Source: a virus. Taken from it: a DNA stretch of 22,675 nt. This document shows positions 8,239-18,100 of the stretch, piece by piece (within the stretch, counting starts at the first letter, position 1; each line of letters opens with the position of its first letter). The DNA is taken from the IMG/VR virus record IMGVR_UViG_3300046002_001897, positions 1 to 22,675 of that record, one strand, 5' to 3'. The translations under genes and the position numbers were made by a program. The notes beneath the pieces are model-generated. The model ran no database searches. It had not been told where the DNA came from and saw only the letters and a list, made by a program, of their open reading frames with translations.

Positions 8239-8688
8239 ATGGCACAGTATGTAGGGTTTAGTACCAAAGACGCTTGTAAGCCAAAAACTACTAATGCAGT
8301 AGGCGGAATCGACAATGGCGCAGGCGGCATTCGGCAACCTATTATTTGGGGAAAGAAGTATAGATTGACTGATACCCAATTAGTGATGCAAGATTTCTTA
8401 AATGCCCTTAATATTCCTTTAGGTAGTAAAGTAGGACAACCGGGATATGGAACTAAAGTTTGGAGCTTTATATTTGAACCAAACACCGCAGATGTGCAGT
8501 TCCAACTAGAAAATGAGATCTTTAGAGTTGCCGCAACAGACCCCAGAATTATTCTTAATTCAGTTAAAGCATTTCCTAAAGAAAACGGTATCTTATTAGA
8601 AGTTGAACTTGCAATTAACCCGTTCAATCAAGCAGAACTTGTTAGTGTATTCTTTAACAGAGCAACTACTACCGCTACATTCATTTAA
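8239..8688 (+). CDS. 25: Baseplate wedge subunit gp25
   Basis: A 149-residue member of the GPW/gp25 family, the wedge core subunit that joins gp6 and gp53 to the sheath-starting face of the baseplate and is shared by phage tails, R-pyocins and type VI secretion (TssE). Visible family features are KYRLTDTQLVMQDFLNALNIPLGSKVGQPGYGTKVW (quoted in part: LTDTQLVMQDF and GQPGYGTKVW, about residues 43-75), then FIFEPNTADVQFQLENEI and TDPRI, a hydrophobic strand, and a C-terminal FFNRATT strand. The N-terminal leader (MAQYVGFSTKDA) is the longer form I associate with aquatic T4-like phages. AAGGA at 8227-8231 overlaps the gene 5 stop and lies 7 bases before the ATG, giving a strong start. A late promoter box lies about 70 bases upstream. 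Confidence 0.93.
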   Translation: MAQYVGFSTKDACKPKTTNAVGGIDNGAGGIRQPIIWGKKYRLTDTQLVMQDFLNALNIPLGSKVGQPGYGTKVWSFIFEPNTADVQFQLENEIFRVAATDPRIILNSVKAFPKENGILLEVELAINPFNQAELVSVFFNRATTTATFI

Positions 8689-8695
8689 CAAAACC

Positions 8696-8731
8696 TGCTC
8701 TTTTCCTAATGATAAATACATGAAAAGAGTA
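8696..8731 (+). promoter_or_regulatory. 10-bp inverted repeat covering the gene 6 ribosome binding site
   Basis: TGCTCTTTTC (8696-8705) pairs with GAAAAGAGTA (8722-8731) with one G-U pair and a 16-base loop. The 3' arm holds the purine-rich AAAAGAG that serves as the gene 6 Shine-Dalgarno site 9 bases before the ATG, so in a transcript reading through from gene 25 the site would be paired. The loop contains a late promoter box. No U-run follows, so it does not look like an intrinsic terminator. Confidence 0.55.
8711..8718 (+). promoter_or_regulatory. Candidate T4-type late promoter box of gene 6
   Basis: GATAAATA, followed by CA, matches seven of eight bases of TATAAATA and repeats the nonamer ATAAATACA seen before gene 25. 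It lies in the only intergenic gap of note in the window (50 bases). With T4 spacing (box at -13 to -6), RNA would start near 8724, inside the 3' arm of the inverted repeat, leaving a leader of about 15 bases that keeps AAAGAG. Confidence 0.6.
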
Positions 8732-8738
8732 TTAATCT

Positions 8739-11700
8739 ATGGCAACAAGTTCAAGACAATCTGCGTTGTTTGGCCTCAACGACTGGAAAACTATATACCA
8801 GACGTTCCGTGAAGCCGACTTTAGAAGTTATGATTATGAAACCCTACGCAAGAGTTTCATCGATTACCTTCGTGTATATTATCCTGAAACTTTCAATGAC
8901 TATACTGAGTCAAGTGAATTCATTGCGTTGCTTGATGTTATTGCATTTATGGGTCAGGGTCTTGCATTCCGCGGCGACTTGAATGCTCGTGAGAACTTTA
9001 TTGATACTGCTGAGCGTAGAGACAGTGTTATTAAGCTTGCCAATCTTGTCAGCTATATTCCAAAAAGAAACATTGCTGGACAGGGCTACCTAAAAATATC
9101 TAGCATCAGCACTACACAGAACATCACTGACATCAATGGATTAAATCTTAGCAACCAAACTATTCTTTGGAATGACCCTGCTAATCCGAACTGGCTGGAA
9201 CAATTCAATACTATTGTAAATGCTACGCTAGTTAATACTCAACGAATCGGTCGCCCCGCTAATATTTCTGAGTTAGCAGGTGTTAGTACTAGCGAATACA
9301 CCATGCAGATTCCACCTAATGCATTGCCTATTGTTCCGTTTAATAGCACCATCGATGGTCAGACTATGAATTTTGAACTATGCAGTGTTTCAACTGTAGA
9401 TTCAACTAGTGTATATGAAATTCCACCAGCACCAACTGGCAGATTCAATATGGTGTATCGCAATGACCAATTGGGCTTCGGCTCTGCTGAGACTGGATTC
9501 TTCTTCTACTTCAAACAGGGTAGTCTTCAGAATTACGATTTCACCTTGCAACAACAAATCAGTAATCAGAATATTCCTATTGATGTTCAGGGCGTAAACA
9601 ACAGTGACACATGGTTATTCCAACTCAATGAAGATGGTACTAGAACACCTTGGAAGCAAGTAGAAAATGTATATGCAGACGCATATTTGCAAACTGAATT
9701 CTCAGACAGAAAGATTTTCTCAGTAGGTTCTCGCTTCAACGATCAAGTAACTTATACCTTTGGTGACGGAGTGTTCAGCCAGATTCCGGTCGGCAATTTC
9801 CGTGCATATGTAAGAGCGGGTAATGCGCTGACTTATGCAATTAGCCCTAGTGAGATGCAAGGCATCTCAGTCACCTTCACTTATATCAGCCGCGTAGGTA
9901 GAGCAGAACAAATTACATTTGGTCTTGAATTACCATTAACAGTTAACACTGCCCAAGCTCGTGAAACTCTTGCTAATATCAAACAACGTGCTCCTACTCG
10001 TTACTACACACAAAATCGTATGGTCAATGGCGAAGACTACAATAACTTCCCATACACTTTATATAGCTCTATCGTTAAGAGTAAAGCAATCAATCGTTCA
10101 AGCGTAGGCACTTCTAAGAATCTAGATTTACTTGACCCTACTGGTAAGTATTCCAGCACAAATAGTTTTGGTAGCGATGGCGCGCTATATCAAGACAACG
10201 CGGATGGCTTCTTGAATCTAACTATTAATAATACTAGTGACATTATTGCTTTCTTCACTGATACACTGTCAAATATATTGTCATTGAACAGAGCGACCCA
10301 GTATTATATTCAAAATTATACAAGATATCCTGTCAATGCAGCATCAGGTGACGGGACTGTTTATTGGAGAACAAGTACAGTAGACACCGGCACTGAATCA
10401 GGTTACTTCTATACAGTTACCGGTAGTTTAGAGCAACCACTAAGTGTTGGCATCTTCAACAGCCAAAACATGAAGTATGTAACAACCGGCGCTATCTGTA
10501 AGTTTATTGCACCTACTGGATTCTATTTCGATCTTGCTACTAACAGATTAGTTCAGGGTATTCCTCCTAGCCCCGAACAAACTTATATTTGGTCAACTAT
10601 TCTTAATGTTGCAGGTGACGGTAGCAATAATGGCAACGGTAGTTTTGCTAATGGTGTTGGTCCTATTAAATTAAATGGGTATGTTCCCACCGATATACAG
10701 ATTGCAGAGATAATTCCTGTATTCGGCAATGCGTTCCCGACAACGCTGATTCAAGAATGTTTATTCAGAATGGAATTGCAACAAGACTTTACATTAGTGT
10801 TTAATAATTCATTGATGATTAATCAAGATCGGTGGTCTATTTCCGGCTTTACTGATCCGAATTATTTTGTAAAGTTCACTAGCACTGGCGCAAATACATA
10901 TAGCATTACTTACCGTTCATTGACATATTACTTTGGAAGTGTCGCTGATACTAGATTTACTTTTGCTAAAGATGAACTAGTATACGACCCCTTTAGTGGA
11001 AAAATCATTCAAGATTTTGTCAATATACTTTCTGTAAATACTCAGTTCGGAACAAATATTCCCTTAGGTCAAGACTTACAGGTAAATATTGTAGGACAGA
11101 CAGTAGAGAGCGACGGGTACATTAACGATTTCCAAGTTGAAGTAGCTGCGACCGATGTTAACAATCGCCAATTAATTTTAAATCCAGACTTTTTTACTGA
11201 GGTTACTGGTTATAGCACAGGCTCATCTAATATTGGAAAATATGTATTTTTTAGAACGATACAAGATGCTATTAATTTATCTAGGCAGTATATTATTCCT
11301 AGTGCGGATGTAAATTATGCTTATGCAACAACATCTCAGATTGAAGTTGTAAAATATGATTATCCAGTAGGAACATTATTCTATGCATATGGTGAGAACA
11401 AGTTTTATAAAACTGTTCAAGACCAAACCATCATTACCCCGTTCTATTTGTTAGTAGAGCAAGACTCATATTCAGTTGAGACAGGTAGACAAGGATTGTC
11501 ATACCAATATAGACATAACAGTAATAACACTACTAGAATTGATCCGGTAACAACTAATATTATTGACTTGTATTTGGTTACGCAAGCGTACTACACTGAA
11601 TATACTAATTGGCTTGTGGATACAACTAATACTATTCCAGAACCGATACGCCCTTCTATCACTGAATTAAGCACTGAATACAGCGGTGTAAATAACTATA

Positions 11701-12110
11701 AGATGATGAGCGATGCAGTAATCATGAATAGTGTAGTCTTTAAACCATTGTTTGGACCTAAAGCAGTTCCTGCATTACGAGCAACAATTAAGGTAATCAA
11801 GAGTTCAAGTACAAATGCAAGTGATAGTGAAATTCGCAGCACAGTACTTGCAGCAATGAACAATTACTTCAGTATCAATAATTGGAACTTTGGAGATACA
11901 TTCTACTTCTCAGAACTTAGTGCATTTTTACACACAACTTGCGGAGAGTTGATTAGTTCTGCTGTTCTTGTTCCTAATGACCCAACTATGAGCTTCGGAG
12001 ATTTATATGAGATAAAATGTATGCCGTATGAGATTTTCGTAAATGCTGCAACTGCAAATGATGTAGTGGTAGTACCAGCCCTCACACCCGCTGAATTACA
12101 GGTAAGATAA
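8739..12110 (+). CDS. 6: Baseplate wedge subunit gp6
   Basis: A 1123-residue gp6, the wedge protein whose dimers make the continuous inner ring of the T4 baseplate (related to the J protein of other phages and TssF). Evidence: the N-terminal SFIDYLRVYYPETFNDY and SEFIALLDVIAFMGQ motifs (about residues 45-80) followed by the DLNARENF and PKRNIAGQG stretch; FGDGVFSQIPVGNFRAYVRAG (middle part, about 340-360; quoted here as two halves FGDGVFSQIP and VGNFRAYVRAG); APTRYYTQNRMVNGEDYN (about 418-435); and a C-terminal dimerisation-type region (DSEIRSTVLAAMNNYF, INNWNFGDTFYFSEL). T4 gp6 is about 660 residues; the extra length lies mainly between about 450 and 1000, in beta-rich sequence. The ATG at 8739 follows AAAAGAG by 9 bases and gives the expected N-terminus. 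The gene ends 8 bases before the giant gene, as gp6 precedes gp7 in T4. Confidence 0.93.
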   Translation: MATSSRQSALFGLNDWKTIYQTFREADFRSYDYETLRKSFIDYLRVYYPETFNDYTESSEFIALLDVIAFMGQGLAFRGDLNARENFIDTAERRDSVIKLANLVSYIPKRNIAGQGYLKISSISTTQNITDINGLNLSNQTILWNDPANPNWLEQFNTIVNATLVNTQRIGRPANISELAGVSTSEYTMQIPPNALPIVPFNSTIDGQTMNFELCSVSTVDSTSVYEIPPAPTGRFNMVYRNDQLGFGSAETGFFFYFKQGSLQNYDFTLQQQISNQNIPIDVQGVNNSDTWLFQLNEDGTRTPWKQVENVYADAYLQTEFSDRKIFSVGSRFNDQVTYTFGDGVFSQIPVGNFRAYVRAGNALTYAISPSEMQGISVTFTYISRVGRAEQITFGLELPLTVNTAQARETLANIKQRAPTRYYTQNRMVNGEDYNNFPYTLYSSIVKSKAINRSSVGTSKNLDLLDPTGKYSSTNSFGSDGALYQDNADGFLNLTINNTSDIIAFFTDTLSNILSLNRATQYYIQNYTRYPVNAASGDGTVYWRTSTVDTGTESGYFYTVTGSLEQPLSVGIFNSQNMKYVTTGAICKFIAPTGFYFDLATNRLVQGIPPSPEQTYIWSTILNVAGDGSNNGNGSFANGVGPIKLNGYVPTDIQIAEIIPVFGNAFPTTLIQECLFRMELQQDFTLVFNNSLMINQDRWSISGFTDPNYFVKFTSTGANTYSITYRSLTYYFGSVADTRFTFAKDELVYDPFSGKIIQDFVNILSVNTQFGTNIPLGQDLQVNIVGQTVESDGYINDFQVEVAATDVNNRQLILNPDFFTEVTGYSTGSSNIGKYVFFRTIQDAINLSRQYIIPSADVNYAYATTSQIEVVKYDYPVGTLFYAYGENKFYKTVQDQTIITPFYLLVEQDSYSVETGRQGLSYQYRHNSNNTTRIDPVTTNIIDLYLVTQAYYTEYTNWLVDTTNTIPEPIRPSITELSTEYSGVNNYKMMSDAVIMNSVVFKPLFGPKAVPALRATIKVIKSSSTNASDSEIRSTVLAAMNNYFSINNWNFGDTFYFSELSAFLHTTCGELISSAVLVPNDPTMSFGDLYEIKCMPYEIFVNAATANDVVVVPALTPAELQVR

Positions 12111-12118
12111 GTATATAC

Positions 12119-15100
12119 ATGGCTAGAGTAAGAACATTAGATTTCCTTCCGGAAGTATTTCAAACACCAACCAACGCTGAATTTTTAGCAGCTACCCTTG
12201 ACCAAATCGTCAATCCACCGAATACTACTCGTATCCAAGGATATGTTGGTAGTAGGTTTGGTTATGGAATAAACGCTACAGATAGGTATGTGCTAGAACC
12301 AACGAAGGTCCGCACAGATTACCAACTTGATCCAGGTGTTGTCTTTACGAAAACTAATGAACCAGTTGCAAAAGACTTCATTTCATATCCTGGCATTATT
12401 GATGCGTTAAAATTAGCGGGCGGAGCTACTGATAACAACAGTAGAATGTTTGAATCTGAGTTTTATTCATGGGACTCATTTATTGAACTTGACAAGCTAA
12501 TCAACTTCAACGAATACTACTGGTTGCCATATGGTCCTCCCGCAGTAACAGTGGCGCAATCATTAATATACTCCAGAGCCGATTACAGAGTAACAGATAA
12601 CCCTAATTCATACAGCATCGTAGAACTCGGTGCATCGGGTACTAATGCTAATCCAACTCTTACTCTATTGCGCGGCGGAACTTATACGTTTCTTGTAGAC
12701 CAAGATTCTCAGTTTTGGATTCAGTCAGAGCCTGGCGTTACTGGGTTTTCTGCAAACTTCCCCAACATTCCTGTTCGTGACGTTTATGGCGTAGAAAACA
12801 ACGGTGCTAATTTAGGTTTGGTTACATTTAATGTTCCGCAAAAAGATGCACAGAATGAATATATTCTTCCTGGTAAAAACCCAGTAGACTTGATTTCTAC
12901 TCTACCATTCAGTGAAGTTAACGGTGTACAACTCAGTGCCTTAGGTAACATTGATGGTGTTACTGGATTAGAAGGACTACGTGTAGCATTCTATAACACC
13001 GGTGTTCCTAATGAAATAGGTTTTGTCTCACAATATTATAGTGAAGATAATTTTGATGTCAACAATAATCAGTATGTCCCGCCGCTAACTGTTACCATCA
13101 CTAGCTGCAACACAACTACTCTTACTATCGCAACCGGTGACACATCAACCTTTACTGCTGGGCAGAGCATCACATTTGATACCCCTACAATTGGTGGATT
13201 AACTGACGGCCAAGTTTACTATGTTCGTGACATTGTAAGTCCAACTCAATTTACTATCAGCGATTACATTGACGGTCCAGTATTTGGTCTTGTCGCTGGT
13301 ACAGGCACAATGACTGCAAACATCAATCAGGGCTTACTTGAAGAAGGCTTCTATACTAACGTTTCAGAAAACTACTATCGTATCACATATGTTGGTAACC
13401 CAGACTCACCTGTCCTTAGATTAGTTCCAGATGGAGTTATTCCTATTGGTGAAAACATCATTCCCATCTACGGTGAGCTTTGGTCTAACCGTCCCTTCTA
13501 TCGTGACGTAAATGGTGTACTTAATCTACTCCCACAAATTACTGCCCCATCAGATATTCTTTATTATCAGGATAGTACAAACCCGAACAAGGTTGGTATT
13601 ATTAGAATTGTTGAAAGTAATAATACTAACACATTAAATGTAGATGCTGACATTTTAACTCAAGCAAACTTTACCGCAACTAATGGTGTAGTATTTACTA
13701 ATGGGCTTAAAGTAAGATTTAACGGTGATGTAATCCCTGCCAGTTACCTTGAGGGTGAATACTATGTTGAGGGTGTAGGCACTAGAATAGAACTAGTTCC
13801 AGTTGACTCATTAGTGTGTCCAGAAGCATTTACACAAGGCGGATTCATTCCGTGGGACACTGCTCCGTATGATATTGGCAATTTCGACATTGAACTTTTC
13901 ATTCCAGTTGAACCAGACTACATCACTATTGCTAGAAATAGCATAAGCAAAAATGCATGGTCAAGAAGCAATCGCTGGTTCCACGTTAGTGTTATTAATG
14001 CAACAGCCGGTTATAATAATAATCCAAATATCTTAACTGAATATGCTAACAGTGATAACAAAGCTAGAAGACCTATCATTGAGTTTTATCCGAATCTTAA
14101 GTTATTCAACTCTGGATCACAAGGTAAAGCTGCGGTAGATTTTGTTGATACTCGTGCGACTGATGCACTATCAGATGTTGCCGGACTTAATGCTTACTAC
14201 CCAGACGTAGAAGTATACACTTCTAATGGTGCAACTATCGATGCAGTCTCTATTACACCAGTAAGTGTCACTTCAACGATTGTTGGTCAGACTTACAAAA
14301 TTGAAACTTTAGGCAACACCAACTGGAATACTTTTGCTGGCACGACCGGCGTTGACTATGTTGACGGAAACATTGTACGCTGTGCAGTTACAGGGACTGG
14401 CACAGGTACTGTCGTTAAATACTCAACTGATATTACTGTTGCAGAATCAGATATAACAGGCGCATTTCAAATCGGTATGTATTTGGGAGATACTGATGCA
14501 GTCCTCCCCGTAAACTCACAAGTTACAAACCTAACAGGCGCCGGTACAGGCACACTCACAATTACTGCTGCTTGGTTAACTGCAAACACAGTAAGTGCTG
14601 TTGTTAATGCATCTATTGTAGGAACCGATACTACTGTAAACAATTACGGACTGTTTACGGGTGCAAGAATTGTATTTGCGGCTGATACCGACGCTAATAC
14701 TTTAAATAAAATTTATGTTGCTGAACTATCAACTATTACCCCGGGCGCAAAGCCAACCATTACTCTGTCATTAGCAGAAGACGGTGAAGTATTAGTTAAT
14801 GAGCAAGTAGCAGTATTGCGCGGCTACAACTATCAGGGTGCGTCTTTCTACTATGATGGTTTTGAATGGTTAGAAGCGCAACTAAAGAGCAACGTAAACG
14901 AGCCGCCACTGTTTGATGTTTTTGATGACAATGGTATATCTTTTGGTAATTCTGATATCTACGGAAGTACAACGTTTAAAGGTTGTAAGCTTTTTGCGTA
15001 TGGTATTAATGACACCACAATTGATGACCCAATCTTAGGTTTCCCGGTCCGCTACTCAGCTATCGATAACGTAGGTGACATCAGTTTCGATGTATCATTA

Positions 15101-18100
15101 AACTTAGACACCTTTAATTATGTTGCAGGTGGTGCTCCAATTACTCAAAAAGTCAATACCGGATATGTCTACAACTTTGCTAACCTAGTAACATTTACTA
15201 GAGAGTTAGGATGGCAAACTGCTGTTGCACCTAGTACCCAGTATCAAGCGTTTGACTTTCCCTATACTGCTGGCGTTACACCAAATTACTTTACATGCGA
15301 CATCGCTAAGTTACCAGATTTAGCATTGGATGAACTTGGCTGGCCAAGAATTCAAGTATTCATTAATAACAGGTATCTGACTGAGGACGAGTATCAGGTC
15401 TATGGAACTAGCACCTCAACAGTAGTTATTTTGAATCAAGCGCCAGTAGTTGACACTGCAATACAAATTCTATTACTAAGTGACCAGGTAAGTAAAACTG
15501 CTTACTACACTATTCCTATCAACTTGAACAACAACCCGTTCAACACTGATTTGGAAACTGCGGATATCGGCGACATCAGATCACATTATCGTGATATCTT
15601 TATTAACGCACCTAATACAAGCGGCGAGATTTTTGGAAATAATAACTTTAGAGATTGCGGAGATTTAATATCTTACGGTACTAAAATTATTCAGAACAGT
15701 GCAAGTCTTGTTCTGCCAGGCACATTCCTTCGCAAACAGAACCATGATCTATTCTCTGCATTAATGTTTAACAGCCGCGAGTATATCAAATATAAGCAAT
15801 TACTCGTTGATACTGTACAAAACAGCGAGTTCACACAACGTTATACTCCATCTGAAATGCTTGATGGAGCACTAGATCAAATCACCGCTGCTAAAAGTCA
15901 AGGCAATGCATTCTTTTGGTCAGACATGCTGCCAGGTAAGGCAGCATTCCGAACCAACACATATACTTTCGCAAATAGTCTAGACACCTCAATTTACCCA
16001 TTGACTCGTGTATACAATTTTGAAACTGCAAATTATAATGGTGTATTAGTATATCTTTCTAGAACCGTTGACAACAACATTGTTCAGACACAGTTGACTA
16101 ATGGCGTAGACTACACTATTAGTACAGATTCTCCGTCGCTCACTGTTACTTTGGATTTGATTGCTAACGATAAAATCACTATCAAAGAATATAATCAGAC
16201 ATACGGTTCATATGTGCCTAATACCCCAACTAAGTTGGGCCTGTATTCATCATTTCAACCTACCGTAGTACTAGATGCTGACTATAATACACCAACTTAC
16301 TTTATCTTAGGGCACGATGGATCATACACTAAGTTGTACGGGGAATATATTCCTGAAACAAATACGTTGACGAATTTTGTTGACCAAGTATTACTAGAAT
16401 TTGAAAAGAGAATTTATAACAACCTGAAGCTAGGTACTGAAGTCGTAATTAAGGATTACGAAGTTCTTCCTGGATTCTTCAGAGATTCAGATTATTCTTT
16501 GGAAGAGTGGCTGGCAATGTACACTCCTAATTTCTTAAATTGGATTGGACAGAATCGCTTAGACTACAAGACTCAGTTCTACAACAAGAATGATTTCTTT
16601 ACATATAACTATACCAATAGCCAAGAAAAATTGACCCGTGAGCCAATTAAACAAGGCTACTGGCGCGGATTGTATGAATATTTCTACGACACCGTGACTC
16701 CAAACTCTACTCCTTGGCAGATGCTAGGATTCGCAGATGAGCCTACTTGGTGGCAAGAACGTTATGGTCCAGCTCCGTACACAAGTGACAACTTATTACT
16801 TTGGCAAGATTTAGAAATAGGCTTTGTGTGGAACAACACTGCAAGTTATGTTGTGCCAGAACTAGCTCGTCCTGGACTCACTCAAGTACTTCCCGTAGAT
16901 TCAAACGGGGACATTGTGGCTCCCTGGACTAGTATTGTAGGAAACTATAACCCAAGCACATTCCAGAAAGACTGGAAGATCGGTGACATGGGTCCCGTAG
17001 AACTTAGCTATCGTCGTAGTTCTACTTGGCCGTTCGATCTTGTCAAGCTGTTTGCGTTAACTAAGCCTGCTGAATTCTATAATCTTGCAGTTGATTTAGA
17101 CAATTACAAATACAATGTGGAATTCAACCAATATCTAGTAAACGACCGCAGCCACTTAATTATTAGTGATGTAGAAATCTATGGTAATGGTACTGCTAAA
17201 ACCTCATACATCAACTGGATTGTTGATTATGAAAAACAATTAGGTATCGATGCAACTACTAATATCACTACTCTACTAGATAATTTAGATGTAAGACTAG
17301 TGTATCGTTTAGCAGGATATTCAGACAAGAACTTACTACAGTTCTACGTAGAAAAAGGTTCGCCAAACAGTAATAACGCAAGTTTGCTAATTCCAGATGA
17401 GAGCTACTCAGTACTACTATACGATAACCAACCATACGACAAATTAGCCTACAGTAGTGTAGTAATACAGTCTGTTGATGGCGGATACACTGTATACGGT
17501 AACTCACAAACATTTTCATATTTTACTGTAAAAGAACCTATCTATAACGGAAAGTGGGTTAACTATGATGTTACTGGAGTTACTACCCGCGTAGCAGAAG
17601 ACTATGCTACTACTGATGTTTTAGTTCCATATGGAACTAAGTTCTATACTATCCAAGAAGTAGCACAGTTCTTAGCTAGTTACAGTGCCTGGACGCAGTC
17701 CAAAGGAATGATCTTCCAAGAAATAGAAAGTGGAATCGAAATTAATTGGCGCTTGATGATTCAAGAATTTATGTATTGGACTCAGACCGGCTGGGTAGAA
17801 GGTAGTGTTCTTACCCTCAATCCTGCGGCTACTGTTTTGGAAATTGATCAAGTAAGCACTATCGTACAACCTCTCACTGTTCAGAATCAAAACTTCATTC
17901 TGAATCAAAATCTGTACCCAGTACAGTTGAATAACATTTGCGTATTGAGAGATGGAACTAGATTTAGAGTTCACACGTTGAATCAAGGAGATGCATTCTC
18001 CTATGCTCAATTCAATTTGAGTAACTTTGAACATGGTATTGTTTTTAACAACGAAACTCTATTCAATGATACCATCTATAATTTAACTACTGGCTTACGT

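Noticed and set aside
7625-8245. Antisense open frame of about 206 codons over the end of gene 5
   Set aside because: It mirrors the Ala/Ser/Thr-rich codons of gene 5 read backwards, has no plausible start site or recognisable protein, and the + strand frame is well supported. The same holds for antisense frames at 5600-6070, 6557-7093 and 7154-7525.
8696-8731. Inverted repeat as an intrinsic terminator after gene 25
   Set aside because: The stem is A/U-rich, the loop is 16 bases and no U-run follows; the overlap with the SD site and late promoter box fits a translation switch better.
8603-8812. Short + strand open frame spanning the gene 25/gene 6 gap
   Set aside because: It overlaps both well-supported genes out of frame and shows no conserved pattern.
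12107-12113. ATAAGTA as a late promoter for the giant gene
   Set aside because: It differs from the box by one base and would start RNA at about the ATG itself, leaving no leader; likely chance in A/T-rich sequence.
12661-12760. Possible cupredoxin-like domain (LLRGGTYTF) in the giant protein
   Set aside because: The motif is suggestive but no copper-binding residue set could be recognised, so no function is claimed.
17672-18034. Antisense open frame of 120 codons inside the giant gene
   Set aside because: The + frame is uninterrupted and has conserved-looking protein; the antisense product has no recognisable features. Antisense frames at 17268-17519 and 20212-20724 were rejected for the same reason.
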